From Methylococcales bacterium (GTDB taxonomy: Bacteria; Pseudomonadota; Gammaproteobacteria; Methylococcales; Methylomonadaceae), in contig JAQTPT010000027.1 in the NCBI GenBank assembly GCA_028712795.1, forward strand, positions 1 through 49,616: DNA of 49,616 nucleotides, read 5' to 3'. This document shows positions 34,463-44,169 of this stretch, piece by piece. Under the pieces are notes generated by a model, which did not search any database, was not told the origin of the DNA, and saw only the letters and a list, made by a program, of their open reading frames with translations. Made by a program: the position numbers and the translations under genes. Position 1 is the first letter of the stretch. The number at the start of each line of letters is the position of its first letter.

Positions 34463-35879
34463 ACAAGGTTTCTGAAGCATAATCGGCCAAACGGGAACGT
34501 TCACCTCTTAGTAGCGTGATATGTGCGCTATGAGGCCAGTTTTTGAAACGGTCGACAGCATATGTTAAGCCGGATGTTGTCGCCGTTAAGTAAGGAGTGT
34601 CTATTTGAGATAGGTTGCCGATACATATAACTTTGGTCCCTGGCCCGGCGCGGGTTATGAGTGTTTTCATTTGTTTTGAGGTCAGGTTTTGGGCTTCATC
34701 AATGATCATAAACCGATTCAGAAATGTCCTGCCGCGCATAAAATTAAGGGATTTTATTTTGACCCGGTTCATAAGGATGTTTTTTGTCGCGCCTTGCTCC
34801 CATTCACTTTGTCCAGGCCGGCCACCAAGTAGTTCAAGATTATCCATTAAAGCTCCCATCCACGGTGCCATTTTTTCTTCCTCAGTGCCAGGAAGAAAGC
34901 CAATATCTTCACCTATGGATACGGTTTCCCTGGTCATGATAATTTCGTTGTAAATTCTTTTCTCCATCGTCATAACGAGTCCTGCTGCTAAGGCCAGCAA
35001 GGTCTTACCCGTGCCTGCCGTTCCTAACAAGGTCACAAAATCAACATTTGGATCCAATAACACATTCAGGGCAAAATTTTGTTCACGGTTCTTCGCGGTG
35101 ATTCCCCAGATATTATTGTGTTTTGTGCGATAATCGTGGGCGAGTTCCAAAACGGCAACCTGTCCTTCGCACGATCTGACGATGGCTTCAAAATTTGAAT
35201 CATCATCCAGATATAAATACTGGTTAGGATACCATTCTGTAACCAGAGGATCTTCCAATCTGTAAAAGGTCCGATCCCTTTCTTGCCAGGATTCCATCAT
35301 GGCACCGTGTTCGTTCCAGAAATCGTAATCTAAAGCAGAGGCGCCGGAATAGAGAAGATCAATATCTTCCAGTGTCTGATCATTATGATAATCTTCAGCA
35401 GTCAACTCTAGCGTGGCTGCTTTGATGCGCATATTAATATCTTTCGACACCAGAATTATATTGGTGTTTTGTAATTCCTTGGTGAGCGCTAAAACAATTT
35501 TGAGTATGGAGTTATCTACAATGTTGCCGGGCATGCTTTCAGGCAACAGAGCCGTCATGTCGCTGGTTTGAAAGTATAATCGCCCCACCTCCTTGGTGAC
35601 ATCAACTTTCGGCCCGTGCTCTATGCGCGATAATGGCAATCCGTCGTTGAGCGTTTGCTGGTTGGCGTCGCGGATTAATTCATCCAGAAAACGACTGACT
35701 TGTCTTGCATTGCGGGCAACTTCTGTTAAACCTTTTTTTGCATGATCCAGTTCTTCAAGGACGATCATAGGTATAAAAATGTCATGTTCCTGAAATCGAA
35801 AGATAGCGGCAGGATCATGCATAAGGACGTTGGTATCTAAAACAAACAGCTTTTTTTCAGGAGGTGTATGAATATTCAT
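34461..35879 (-). CDS. PIN domain-PhoH ATPase fusion (YlaK type)
   Basis: A 472-residue protein that joins an N-terminal PIN RNase domain (about 10-140; FVLDTNVLMHDP with further acidic residues) to a PhoH-type ATPase (about 240-460) with Walker A LLGTAGTGKTLLALA and Walker B FMIIDEAQNLT. Members unwind and cut RNA. The intervening segment has EDPLVTEWYPNQYLYLDDDS, typical of the family. It reads on the same strand as bcp and gcvR but 90 bp apart, possibly its own unit. Confidence 0.93.
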   Translation of the reverse strand: MNIHTPPEKKLFVLDTNVLMHDPAAIFRFQEHDIFIPMIVLEELDHAKKGLTEVARNARQVSRFLDELIRDANQQTLNDGLPLSRIEHGPKVDVTKEVGRLYFQTSDMTALLPESMPGNIVDNSILKIVLALTKELQNTNIILVSKDINMRIKAATLELTAEDYHNDQTLEDIDLLYSGASALDYDFWNEHGAMMESWQERDRTFYRLEDPLVTEWYPNQYLYLDDDSNFEAIVRSCEGQVAVLELAHDYRTKHNNIWGITAKNREQNFALNVLLDPNVDFVTLLGTAGTGKTLLALAAGLVMTMEKRIYNEIIMTRETVSIGEDIGFLPGTEEEKMAPWMGALMDNLELLGGRPGQSEWEQGATKNILMNRVKIKSLNFMRGRTFLNRFMIIDEAQNLTSKQMKTLITRAGPGTKVICIGNLSQIDTPYLTATTSGLTYAVDRFKNWPHSAHITLLRGERSRLADYASETL

Positions 35880-35969
35880 GGGGGTTGTTTACTGGTTTAG
35901 AGACAGATTTATGCTCACCAGAGTATCCAAAGAAGCAGATGAATAGTCTGATTATTCTGTGGCAGGATT

Positions 35970-36452
35970 TTATTGGGGCACTTCAGTTAAAGCATCTAAG
36001 GCATCCAGAACTTCTTCAATATGGTTTTTGACTTTGACTTTGCGCCATTCACGGATTAGTGTCCCCTTGGGATCAATTAGAAATGTGCTGCGCTCAATGC
36101 CTCTAACCTGCTTGCCGTACATATTTTTCATTTTTATAACATCAAATAATTGGCACACATTTTCATCTTCGTCTGAAAGCAGATCAAAGGGAAATTCCTG
36201 TTTACATTTAAAGACTTCGTGGACGCGGACGGTATCCCGGGATACACCTAATATGATGGTATTTAATGCAGTAAATTTTTCGATATTGTCACGAAAACTC
36301 TGGCCTTCCAAGGTGCAGCCAGGTGTATTGTCTTTTGGATAAAAATATATAACGACATGTCGACCTTGATAATCTGTTAATTTGATCGTTTTATTACCCG
36401 TGGACAATGCCTCAAAGTCAGGAACAGGTTTGCCGATACTGATCTGGGTCAT
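35970..36452 (-). CDS. bcp: Bcp-type peroxiredoxin
   Basis: A 160-residue thiol peroxidase of the Bcp/PrxQ family. The peroxidatic cysteine is C46 in DNTPGCTLEG. The usual resolving cysteine five residues later is replaced by Gln51, so the enzyme is either 1-Cys or uses another cysteine (C82 or C97 region). Later segments (DLLSDEDENVCQLFDV, RSTFLIDPKGTLIREW) are normal for the family. It follows gcvR by 8 bp, the usual gammaproteobacterial gcvR-bcp order. Confidence 0.92.
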   Translation of the reverse strand: MTQISIGKPVPDFEALSTGNKTIKLTDYQGRHVVIYFYPKDNTPGCTLEGQSFRDNIEKFTALNTIILGVSRDTVRVHEVFKCKQEFPFDLLSDEDENVCQLFDVIKMKNMYGKQVRGIERSTFLIDPKGTLIREWRKVKVKNHIEEVLDALDALTEVPQ

Positions 36453-36460
36453 AATGATTC

Positions 36461-36991
36461 CTAACGCTTAATGGGCTCTAGAATTGCGTCAATGTTTAAT
36501 TGATCACAGAAATCCAAAAACTCTTCCCGTAATGATAGGAGAGGTAGTTGGGATGGAACTAAAATGACAAGCTTGGTTGAGAATACAGATGTTTGGATGT
36601 AGGGGGCTTGATATGAACTTCCTGTTATTTCTTCAATACTTATATCACGGTCAAACATAAAGGAGGTGATGGACTCTACGACGCTTTCATTATCCAGCGA
36701 GATGGTTTCCAATGAATAAGGCAGAAAATCTTTCCCTTTATCTTTTTCCTTTTGATCAGGCCGTAAGGTATGGGTTTTGATTTCAAGACGTTTTTGGATG
36801 TTATCCAGGGTGTTTTCAAACTTGGCAATTTGATTCCAGTTACCTTGAATAAGCAAGTATGCCGCGGCAGACTGACCAAGATGGGATGACCTTATTTCTA
36901 TAATATTACAGTTGCAATCACGCACAACGGGCAATATTTCTGCAATAAAATTGATCTGGTTGCTACCTAAAACAGTAATGGCTAGTTGCAT
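36461..36991 (-). CDS. gcvR: GcvR-like glycine cleavage system regulator (two ACT domains)
   Basis: A 176-residue protein made of two ACT domains, the first opening with LAITVLGSNQINFIAEILPVV. The first helix carries the cysteine pair in DCNCNIIEIRSSHLG typical of GcvR. In E. coli GcvR antagonises GcvA at gcv promoters when glycine is low. The upstream dapA gene common in enterobacteria is not seen. Its start follows an AT-rich region. Confidence 0.85.
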   Translation of the reverse strand: MQLAITVLGSNQINFIAEILPVVRDCNCNIIEIRSSHLGQSAAAYLLIQGNWNQIAKFENTLDNIQKRLEIKTHTLRPDQKEKDKGKDFLPYSLETISLDNESVVESITSFMFDRDISIEEITGSSYQAPYIQTSVFSTKLVILVPSQLPLLSLREEFLDFCDQLNIDAILEPIKR

Positions 36992-37154
36992 TTAATTTGT
37001 AAAAAAAGTTTTTTTGGAAGTTTATCATCAAATGACAGAAACTATATGAACAATAAGTTTTATTGGTATTAAAATAAAGAAATATTTTTTATTGCAGATA
37101 GAAAATATTGATTAAATTTTATGATTATTTTTCGATTTATCTCTGAACTTAACT

Positions 37155-38942
37155 ATGGCAAAAATACAAAAATACAGACGGAATGGTTTTTCCGCTGATT
37201 TAATCTCTGGTGAAGATGATTTTACTTTAGTTGATCTTGATGTGATGCCGCATGATGAAGAATCATCTCCCGTTCCGTTGAATCATTTTCTTGATGACGA
37301 CGAGTTCTTTAACCGATCGCTTATGAATATCGATTTTGACGCCAATGAAAAACTGGAAGAAACTGAAATAGAGTTGAAGGGAGAGGCGATTGGTGACACA
37401 GACCTGAATGAGGATTTTGCAGGATCCGATCAATTTGCCGTTGAGCCTGTCGAACAGCCAGAACTCAATAAAAATGCAGAAGCTGAAAAATTCCCATTTA
37501 CCGCTACTTATTCCAAGGCCAATTTTGAAGAAATACCGGATGAAGAAGAGACTATCGACAGATTACTGGTTGATGCCGGTTTTGACGCCAATGATGGACT
37601 GGAAGATACCGACAGTAGGTCATCTGGTCCAATTCTTGACGGCATAGACTTGGCTGACGATTTCTCTGATATTGATGTGCCTGTTGAACAGGAAGAAATA
37701 GATATGCTTACAAATGCTGACAAAATACCGGCAAGGGAAGCTTATTCCAATTCTGATTTTGATGAACTATCGGATCAAGAAGAGGTCATCGACAGATTGC
37801 TTGTTAATGCCTTTTATGACACTCATGAGGAACTGGAAGAAGCTGATAAGGGGTTGGCCACGGGTAATGAACGCATCAATCGGGTTAATGATATTGATGA
37901 AAATATTAAAGCCCATTATGCTGTAACGTCTGATATAAGAGTCATCGATTCTGGAGAAAATAAATTGGCGTTTGATAAAAAACCAACTAAATCCTTTTAC
38001 GATAATAGTGATACTCCTGAAAACTTAAAGCAAGAACGGATAATTAGAGAAAGAGCTAATCGGGAAGAGGTTTTACATGACGGCTTAGGAATAAAATCGT
38101 TCAGTTCTGGTATATCCGAGCAGAAAGTTGTAAAAAATGAGATTAATGATAACGACAACAAAGTTAAAAAAAAATACCGGATCAAAGTTAGAAAAACCAA
38201 CCGAATCAACTATGTGGCGTTAGGTTTTGGTATTGCCGCCTTTTTATCTAGCGTGGTCATGGGTGTAATCGTTATAAATTTACAAAGTAAGGTGTCAAAA
38301 TTAACTGAACTGGTTTCGATTCTTGAAGAAGATATGATTACTGTTGCTGGAAAAAATTCCGATATGGATATAAACAATACCGACGCTTCCATTGATCTTC
38401 TAAATCAAAAAGCTGATGGAGTTGTTGAGCACATTAAAGAACTTGGCTATTCACAGGCTACTGCAGCAACTCAGGAAAAGAAAAAACCGGAGATAACTTC
38501 CAAAAAAATGTTGTTCGAAAATAAATCAGTATCCCAAAAAAACGGGATCGAGCAAACTCAGTCTCTAACAGCGCTGCCTGAAAAAACAACAACCGTTGAC
38601 AAGAAGTCGGCGCCCTTCAACAAATTGGCTGATTTGCAAAAGAACAGCCACCCCATTTCAGAGAAGAAAAAATTATCAGGAACGACTGAGAAATTAAACA
38701 AAGCCAAGCCTGCTTCAGGTTGGTCTGTCAATCTGACGGCGTATGAAGACCAGACTTATGCTAAAAGGAAGGCCGCAAAATTCATACAAAAAGGCATTCC
38801 CGTTAAAGTGATAGCGGTCGATATGAATAAAAAGAGATGGTATCAACTCAAGGTAGGTGGTTTTAAAAATAAAGAGAATGCGGCTTCATATGCAGCTAAA
38901 ATTAAAAAATCATTCAATCTGAATTCAGTTTCTGTAAGGTGA
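37155..38942 (+). CDS. Acidic-repeat, single-pass membrane protein with C-terminal SPOR domain
   Basis: A 595-residue bitopic protein. The cytoplasmic N-terminal half (1-350) is strongly acidic and repeats a motif of the form E-x-I-D-R-L-L-x-x-A-x-[FY]-D-x-x-x-x-L-E three times (about 47-71, 128-153 and 206-231, spaced by 78-81 residues). A membrane helix lies at about 352-376 (ALGFGIAAFLSSVVMGVIVI), then a short coiled coil, a Lys/Ser-rich linker and a SPOR domain at about 520-595 (GWSVNLTAYED, then WYQLKVGGFKNKENA). SPOR domains bind denuded peptidoglycan, often at division sites. Function of the repeats is unknown. The A+T content of this gene is high. Confidence 0.8.
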   Translation: MAKIQKYRRNGFSADLISGEDDFTLVDLDVMPHDEESSPVPLNHFLDDDEFFNRSLMNIDFDANEKLEETEIELKGEAIGDTDLNEDFAGSDQFAVEPVEQPELNKNAEAEKFPFTATYSKANFEEIPDEEETIDRLLVDAGFDANDGLEDTDSRSSGPILDGIDLADDFSDIDVPVEQEEIDMLTNADKIPAREAYSNSDFDELSDQEEVIDRLLVNAFYDTHEELEEADKGLATGNERINRVNDIDENIKAHYAVTSDIRVIDSGENKLAFDKKPTKSFYDNSDTPENLKQERIIRERANREEVLHDGLGIKSFSSGISEQKVVKNEINDNDNKVKKKYRIKVRKTNRINYVALGFGIAAFLSSVVMGVIVINLQSKVSKLTELVSILEEDMITVAGKNSDMDINNTDASIDLLNQKADGVVEHIKELGYSQATAATQEKKKPEITSKKMLFENKSVSQKNGIEQTQSLTALPEKTTTVDKKSAPFNKLADLQKNSHPISEKKKLSGTTEKLNKAKPASGWSVNLTAYEDQTYAKRKAAKFIQKGIPVKVIAVDMNKKRWYQLKVGGFKNKENAASYAAKIKKSFNLNSVSVR

Positions 38943-39025
38943 CTCGCAAAAAATATCCCCCATTAGTTTTCCTTAAATTTGAGGTTGAATAGTCATGTAG
39001 TATTTCGGCAACGATGCTTTCTTGT

Positions 39026-39583
39026 CTATCCTGTTGCATGAGTTGAATGTAAGTAGGTTTTTATTTCGGCAGGATCAAAGGCGCCGGTTTTCTTTAGGGC
39101 AAACGATCCGTCCGGGTTAATTAAGAAGGTGCGGGGTATGAGTTGCACGTCGCCAAAGGCTCGGGCGTGCTCTGCCGCTAAGTCCAGCGCAACATGATAA
39201 GGCAGCTTTAGGTTTTCAGTTAGGGCGATAACATGGTTTGGCGGGTCGTAATACATGGCAACAGCTATGATTTCTAGGCCTTGCTTGTGATATTGCCTAT
39301 AGAGATCAATCAGATCGGGGATTTCTTTGATGCAACCAGGGCAATCAGTAGCCCAGAAGGTGACAATAACCGGTTTGCCGCGTAGCTTTTTCAGGACGAT
39401 TTTTTTTCCGGTAATGGTCGTAAATGTCACATCGGGTGCCTGGATAGGAATTCTATTTATTGCGAGTACTGAAATGCATGCCAGCACGAATAACACAGAC
39501 GCTGCTAAAATAGATCGAGTATTTACAATAGTAGCGCGAAATTGTTCGGGCATTTTCTTTAATGTCTCACTTGGCAATATCAA
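39026..39583 (-). CDS. TlpA-like periplasmic thioredoxin
   Basis: A 185-residue thioredoxin-fold protein with an N-terminal anchor (SILAASVLFVLACISVLAI) and a periplasmic domain whose redox motif is C-P-G-C in VTFWATDCPGCIKEIPDL. The cis-proline region is LIPRTFLINPDG. Such proteins serve cytochrome c maturation or general disulfide reduction. It is divergent from serA with a 63-bp gap, and no other ccm gene is near. Confidence 0.88.
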   Translation of the reverse strand: MILPSETLKKMPEQFRATIVNTRSILAASVLFVLACISVLAINRIPIQAPDVTFTTITGKKIVLKKLRGKPVIVTFWATDCPGCIKEIPDLIDLYRQYHKQGLEIIAVAMYYDPPNHVIALTENLKLPYHVALDLAAEHARAFGDVQLIPRTFLINPDGSFALKKTGAFDPAEIKTYLHSTHATG

Positions 39584-39646
39584 GATTATAGCAAAGCTGT
39601 TAAACTAGGCATTTTTTTAATGCGTAATCCCTCAGCCATCAATTCC

Positions 39647-41230
39647 ATGAAAAAAATCCTTATTTCCGACAAATTAGCAGAAGCCGGCATTAATTATCTA
39701 AATGAGCAGTCCGGTATTCAAATACATATCGAGACCGGACTTAACGAAGAAGGGCTCTGTAAAATTATCGGCGACTACGATGCGTTGTTGATTCGCAGTG
39801 ATACGCAGGTTACTCAGGCAGTATTGCATGCCGCGAAACATCTAAAATTGATAGGCCGCGCTGGAATCGGTGTTGATAATGTCGATATACCCGCCGCCAC
39901 TGATATGGGCGTTATTGTTATGAATACGCCTGACGCCAACGCGACAACGACGGCGGAATTGGCTATCGCACACTTAATGTCTCTGAGCCGGCATTTGCCC
40001 AAGGCAGATCGCTCGGTGCGTGCGGGAAAATGGGAACGATCCAAGCTGATGGGCTCGGAAGTAGCGCACAAAACGCTGGCGATACTGGGTTTTGGCACTA
40101 TTGGGCGTATTGTCTCGCAGCGCGGATTAGGCTTAAAAATGCAGGTGATCGCTTATGACCCGTTTGTCGCGCCGGAAATATTTGCAGATTTGGGTGTAGA
40201 ATCAGTCAGTTTGGATGAATTGGTGACACGCGCCGATTATCTCACTTTGCATTGCCCGCTCATTGAAAAAACCCGAAATGTTATTGGTAGGGCCCAGTTG
40301 GCGAAGATGAAAAAAGAAGCCATGATAATCAACTGCGCCAGAGGTGGTTTGATTGATGAGGCCGCCTTGTATGAGGCCTTAAAGAACGGTCAGATTGCCG
40401 GCGCGGCTCTGGATGTTTATGAAAATGAACCGCCTGCGAATTCGCCTTTGCTGGAACTGGACAATATTGTTTTCACGCCGCATTTGGGCGCGTCAACCTC
40501 TGAAGCGCAAGTGGCGGTGAGCGTTGAAATTGCCAGGCAGGCAGTAATGTTCCTGAAGACCGGTGAAGCGGTTAATGCCTTGAACCTGCCCAGATTGTCG
40601 GCTGAAGAGTTGAAAAAATCCTATGAATTCATGAATCTGGCCACTATCTTAGGCAAGATCCTCGTGGGTTTGGCAACTCAGCCGTTAGAGAAAATAGAGG
40701 TGGCTTCATTCGGCAGGGCTGCTCAAGTGGCTGTCCGTCCCATTTCGGTTGCCGCGCTGATTGGCATATTAAGCGGCAAAGTTTCCACGCCGGTTAACCG
40801 TGTTAATGCCGAGAACCTTGCCAAGCGTCAGGGAATCGCGCTGATTGAATCGATTTCCCAGGAATCGCAGGATTATGTGTCCTTGATTAAAGTGACGGGG
40901 CATTGTGCGGATCAAAGCATTACCTTGTCAGGCGCATTACTGGGTGGCCGCCAGCCGCGTTTGGTCGGTATCAATCACTTTGAAATTGAAGTAGTTCCGG
41001 AAGGGACTTTAATAGTCACGCGGCATGAAGATAAACCGGGTGTGATTTCAGCGATTAGTGCGGTATTGGGTAATGCCAATATCAATATCACCCGGATGCA
41101 GGTGAGTACAGCCGACGGTTCGCAACAGGCGATGGCGGTCATGAGCGTAACAGAACCCGTTACCGATGATTTATTGCAGCAATTGTGTAGCATAACTGCT
41201 GTACATCAGGCAACCCAGGTTAACTTATGA
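39647..41230 (+). CDS. serA: D-3-phosphoglycerate dehydrogenase SerA (ACT-containing)
   Basis: First enzyme of serine synthesis. It is the long form: substrate and NAD domains (GFGTIGRIV glycine motif, DPF-V segment, CARGGLIDEAAL, HLGASTSEAQ with the catalytic His), an ASB intervening domain and a C-terminal ACT domain for serine feedback (LIVTRHEDKPGVISAIS). ATG 39647 gives the standard MKKILISDKLA start and 527 residues; ATG 39620 would add nine. Neither has a clear ribosome site. Its stop overlaps the serB start (ATGA, 41227-41230), making the two enzymes a coupled pair for serine, which in a C1-user also feeds glycine and one-carbon pools. Confidence 0.96.
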   Translation: MKKILISDKLAEAGINYLNEQSGIQIHIETGLNEEGLCKIIGDYDALLIRSDTQVTQAVLHAAKHLKLIGRAGIGVDNVDIPAATDMGVIVMNTPDANATTTAELAIAHLMSLSRHLPKADRSVRAGKWERSKLMGSEVAHKTLAILGFGTIGRIVSQRGLGLKMQVIAYDPFVAPEIFADLGVESVSLDELVTRADYLTLHCPLIEKTRNVIGRAQLAKMKKEAMIINCARGGLIDEAALYEALKNGQIAGAALDVYENEPPANSPLLELDNIVFTPHLGASTSEAQVAVSVEIARQAVMFLKTGEAVNALNLPRLSAEELKKSYEFMNLATILGKILVGLATQPLEKIEVASFGRAAQVAVRPISVAALIGILSGKVSTPVNRVNAENLAKRQGIALIESISQESQDYVSLIKVTGHCADQSITLSGALLGGRQPRLVGINHFEIEVVPEGTLIVTRHEDKPGVISAISAVLGNANINITRMQVSTADGSQQAMAVMSVTEPVTDDLLQQLCSITAVHQATQVNL

Positions 41231-41865
41231 GTTTTGATGTCATTTGCTTTGATTGCGACAGCACATTAAGCAAAATAGAAGGTATTGACGAGCTTGCCAG
41301 ACGTGTCGGCAGGGGCGAGGAAATGTCCAAGCTGACCGAGTTGGCAATGAATGGCATTGTGCCTTTGGAAGCAGTCTATGGGCGGCGGCTGTCGCTCATC
41401 AGGCCCGATCAATACAGTATCAACTGGCTTGCTGATCTTTATATTGCCGAACTGGTCGAGGGTGTTAAAGACGTGTTTGCGGCTTTATTGGCTCAAGATA
41501 AAACCGTACATATTATCAGTGGCGGCTTGCGCCAAGCTATTTTGCCGCTGGCGGATCACTTAGGGTTGCCTCGAAGCCATGTCCACGCCGTTGATATTTA
41601 TTTCAACGAAGATGGCAGTTACCATAATTACGATTTGAACTCGCCGTTGGCAAGAATGGGTGGCAAAGCGGTTGTCGTGGGTACGCTTAAAGGACAAGGT
41701 TCATTGGTGATGATTGGTGATGGCAAGACAGATATAGAGGCCAAACAGGCAGGGGCTTATGTGCTTGGTTTTGGTGGCGTGGTCGATAGGACTATTGTTC
41801 GTGAGTTAGCCGATTTTTATACGACAGAACCTACATTGCTTTCTGTTTTAGAGCATATTTTGTAA
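41227..41865 (+). CDS. serB: Phosphoserine phosphatase SerB (HAD family)
   Basis: A 212-residue HAD phosphatase. The nucleophile motif is D-C-D-S-T in ICFDCDSTLSKIEG, motif II is IISGG, and motif III/IV is VMIGDGKTDIEAKQAGA. The short length matches stand-alone PSPs. It starts in the ATGA overlap with serA. It catalyses the last step of serine synthesis; the middle aminotransferase gene (serC) is not in the window. Confidence 0.93.
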   Translation: MSFDVICFDCDSTLSKIEGIDELARRVGRGEEMSKLTELAMNGIVPLEAVYGRRLSLIRPDQYSINWLADLYIAELVEGVKDVFAALLAQDKTVHIISGGLRQAILPLADHLGLPRSHVHAVDIYFNEDGSYHNYDLNSPLARMGGKAVVVGTLKGQGSLVMIGDGKTDIEAKQAGAYVLGFGGVVDRTIVRELADFYTTEPTLLSVLEHIL

Positions 41866-42064
41866 GCTTGGGCTGATAAAGCTTGTAAAAAATTACTCAC
41901 CACGAAGACTACGAATTAATCTGTTGTTTCTTAGTGATTGTCTTGCCCTTCGCGGTAAATAAGAGGAAAAATATTTTTATTTGATACCAAAATCCTGGTT
42001 ACTTGCCTAAGCGGTATACACGTTTTTAGATACGCAAATTGTTAACTATTTTTAGAGATAGACA

Positions 42065-42811
42065 ATGGCCGGACATAGTAAATGGGCTAATATCAAGCAT
42101 CGCAAGGCTGGGCAGGACGCCAAACGCGGTAAAATTTTCACCAAAATGCTGCGTGAAATTACCGTAGCAGTAAAAACCAGTGGCCCGGATTCAGGCAGTA
42201 ATCCGAGTTTACGCACAGCAATAGATAAGGCTTTAGGCGCGAATATGCGCCGCGACACCATTGATGCTGCGATCAAAAAAGCCTCCGGTGCGATGGAAGG
42301 TGTTAATTACGAAAAGATCCGTTATGAGGGCTACGGCCCCGGCGGTTCCGCAGTTATCGTGGATTGTTTGACCGATAACCGTAACCGCACCGTTGGTGAA
42401 GTCCGTCATGCCTTCACAAAAGCGGGCGGCAATTTAGGCACGGATGGCTCTGTTGCCTACCTGTTCAGCAAAGTGGGTATTCTGAGTTACGCGCCTTCTG
42501 TTGACGAAGACGCGCTTATGGAAGCCGCGCTGGATGCAGGCGCAGAAGATGTCATCAACTATGATGACGGTGCGGTTGATGTCATGACGACCCCCGAGAA
42601 TTATCTGGCAGTAAAAGGCGCCTTAACAGCAGCCGGTTTTAATCCCGACAATGCCGAAGTCACCATGCAAGCCGCAACCATGGCTGAACTTGATGCCGAT
42701 GATGCAGAGAAAATGATGCGTTTGATAGACCGTCTTGAAGATCTGGACGATGTACAGGCTGTTTATACCAATGCGGATATAAGTGACGAGATTATGGCGG
42801 GACTGGATTGA
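42065..42811 (+). CDS. yebC: YebC/PmpR family regulator (TACO1-type)
   Basis: A 248-residue YebC protein starting [20 protein letters not shown], the invariant N-terminus. Homologues act as transcriptional regulators or relieve ribosome stalling at polyproline (TACO1). An AGAGATAG lies before the ATG. A decayed IS3 end begins 3-4 bp after its stop codon, where gammaproteobacteria often have ruvC-ruvA-ruvB; these are not seen here. Confidence 0.95.
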   Translation: MAGHSKWANIKHRKAGQDAKRGKIFTKMLREITVAVKTSGPDSGSNPSLRTAIDKALGANMRRDTIDAAIKKASGAMEGVNYEKIRYEGYGPGGSAVIVDCLTDNRNRTVGEVRHAFTKAGGNLGTDGSVAYLFSKVGILSYAPSVDEDALMEAALDAGAEDVINYDDGAVDVMTTPENYLAVKGALTAAGFNPDNAEVTMQAATMAELDADDAEKMMRLIDRLEDLDDVQAVYTNADISDEIMAGLD

Positions 42812-42814
42812 TCT

Positions 42815-42833
42815 TGTCCGGATTTCACGGACA
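42815..42833. repeat. Right-end inverted repeat of an IS3-type relic
   Basis: TGTCCGGATTTCACGGACA pairs TGTCCG with CGGACA around a short spacer and sits where the end of the IS whose orfB fragment follows should be, a few bases after the yebC stop. Confidence 0.5.
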
Positions 42834-42839
42834 CTTAAG

Positions 42840-42928
42840 CTAAGCGACATTTTTAGCTTCAAAAGCCTCCGGGCTGACCTAGCTCAATTTGGAGTGATGC
42901 CTCTTGCGATTGTAATCCACTTCAAATA
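42840..42928 (-). pseudogene. IS3-family transposase orfB fragment (C-terminus)
   Basis: On the minus strand the sequence encodes a C-terminal segment of an IS3-family transposase: EVDYNRKRHHSKLS, a stop, then VSPEAFEAKNVA and the terminal stop. The pattern Y-N-x-x-R-x-H-S-K-L-x-x-x-S-P-E is diagnostic. One internal TAG replaces the usual G-Y and the rest of orfB is missing. Residues upstream of the fragment are replaced by the left end of another, oppositely oriented copy. Confidence 0.8.
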
Positions 42929-42977
42929 GAAATGGTTTAATTAAACAGGGTACTTCTAAAGACAGCTTTATAATGTC
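42929..42977 (+). repeat. Left end of a second IS3-like element
   Basis: These 49 bases match 23031-23079 at 44 positions and carry TATAAT just before the orfA start at 42973. The copy here leads into the decayed orfA. Confidence 0.65.
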
Positions 42978-43305
42978 AACAGAGGTGAAGTTGAATAATC
43001 AAACTAAACGACCCAATTACATGATTGAATTTAAACAGGATGCGGCCAAGTTAGTGAATAATTAAAGACTATACGCACAAGCAAATAGCCGATAATTCAG
43101 GCATTTCCCTTGGCGCTATTGGGCGATAGGTGAAAGCCGAACATCACCATCGGCGGCCAAGAAAAGCATTTTGAACTTGACTGATCAAGGTGAGTTAACG
43201 CGGGTATCTAAAGAAGTTGAAAAGTTGCGGATGGAGCGCGACATATTACAAGGCGCCCTCTAGGGTAAAAAAGCCGAAGTCTTTTTTGCGAAAGAACTCC
43301 AATAA
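42973..43305 (+). pseudogene. IS3-family orfA relic with frameshifts and stops
   Basis: The frame starts MSTEVKLNNQTKRPNYMIEF with QDAAKLVNN before a stop. A one-base shift at about 43066 moves reading to THKQIADNSGISLGAIGR, a stop and VKAE, then a second shift returns it to the first frame: SAAKKSILNLTDQGEL, EVEKLRMERDIL, a stop at 43261 and VFFAKELQ. This is the usual OrfA order of helix-turn-helix then leucine zipper. Two frameshifts and three premature stops make it dead. orfB is missing. Confidence 0.85.
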
Positions 43306-44169
43306 AATATGGCTTTTTTCTAGAGCAATAATGGTGTTTATTTGAATTTGTCGTAGCGTCATATTCGTTGTTTTTGACCATAAATTCATTGACTTTTTAA
43401 GAAATTTTTATCACGATTTATACCAGATAATAAGTAATAAAATATATTTACGGAATTCAGTAAGTTGTAGAAAAAATAAAAATTGTAGTGTCATTTTGTC
43501 TTTATAAAATTTCAACCTATTGAAATATAATAAATATTTTGTAAAAATAACGAAGATGGGTTAAAGTGGAAGAACTATGAAATGTCAATTAGCAGCCAGA
43601 ATCTTTTTTAAAGTACTCGTGAAGGGGCATTTTCAATCAAAAACAACTTAGATACTAAGACTGAAGTTTCCCGGTTTTTATGCTCGTGACATATATAGGA
43701 AGACCAATTAAAGTGGGGTTTGCTATAAAATAAATTACGCAACCCTGCATTAAACCTCTATCCCGCATGGCCAGCGTGAATGGCTTAGTTTAAATACTGG
43801 GAAACCTCAATGCTAAGATAAAGCGTCTCTAAATAGATCAGATATGATTCTATTTGATAGGTTTTTGGAATTTATCTATCGATAGAGCAGGCTTAATGTT
43901 TTACTCGCTCATTGACATTTCGGGGTTTCAGTCTACATTTATATGTTCGTGCTTTAAAATGAGAATTAAATTTGTGACGATGCCCGGTACCTCATGAAGC
44001 AGCAAAAAGCGCAAACACATTTTAAGAAAGCTTGTAATACGTTGCAATATACCGTAATCATTGGGTCTGCACTGGATTAACTTGGCGGTGCGTCAGATTA
44101 ACGTTATTCGTAAAGAACCATAGATCCTAGAAAATTTTCGCCTATTTCCCCTCATAGAAAATAAACCGT
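43306..44169. other. AT-rich gene-free region between IS relics and the cysteine-module gene
   Basis: About 860 bp very rich in A and T, with many in-frame stops in all six frames. No ORF longer than about 25 codons has a ribosome site. A short inverted match around 43888 (TCTATCGATAGA) and several near-repeats are visible, but no tRNA or clear RNA fold. It may be the remains of deleted IS or genes, or hold a promoter for the gene at 44170. Confidence 0.5.
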
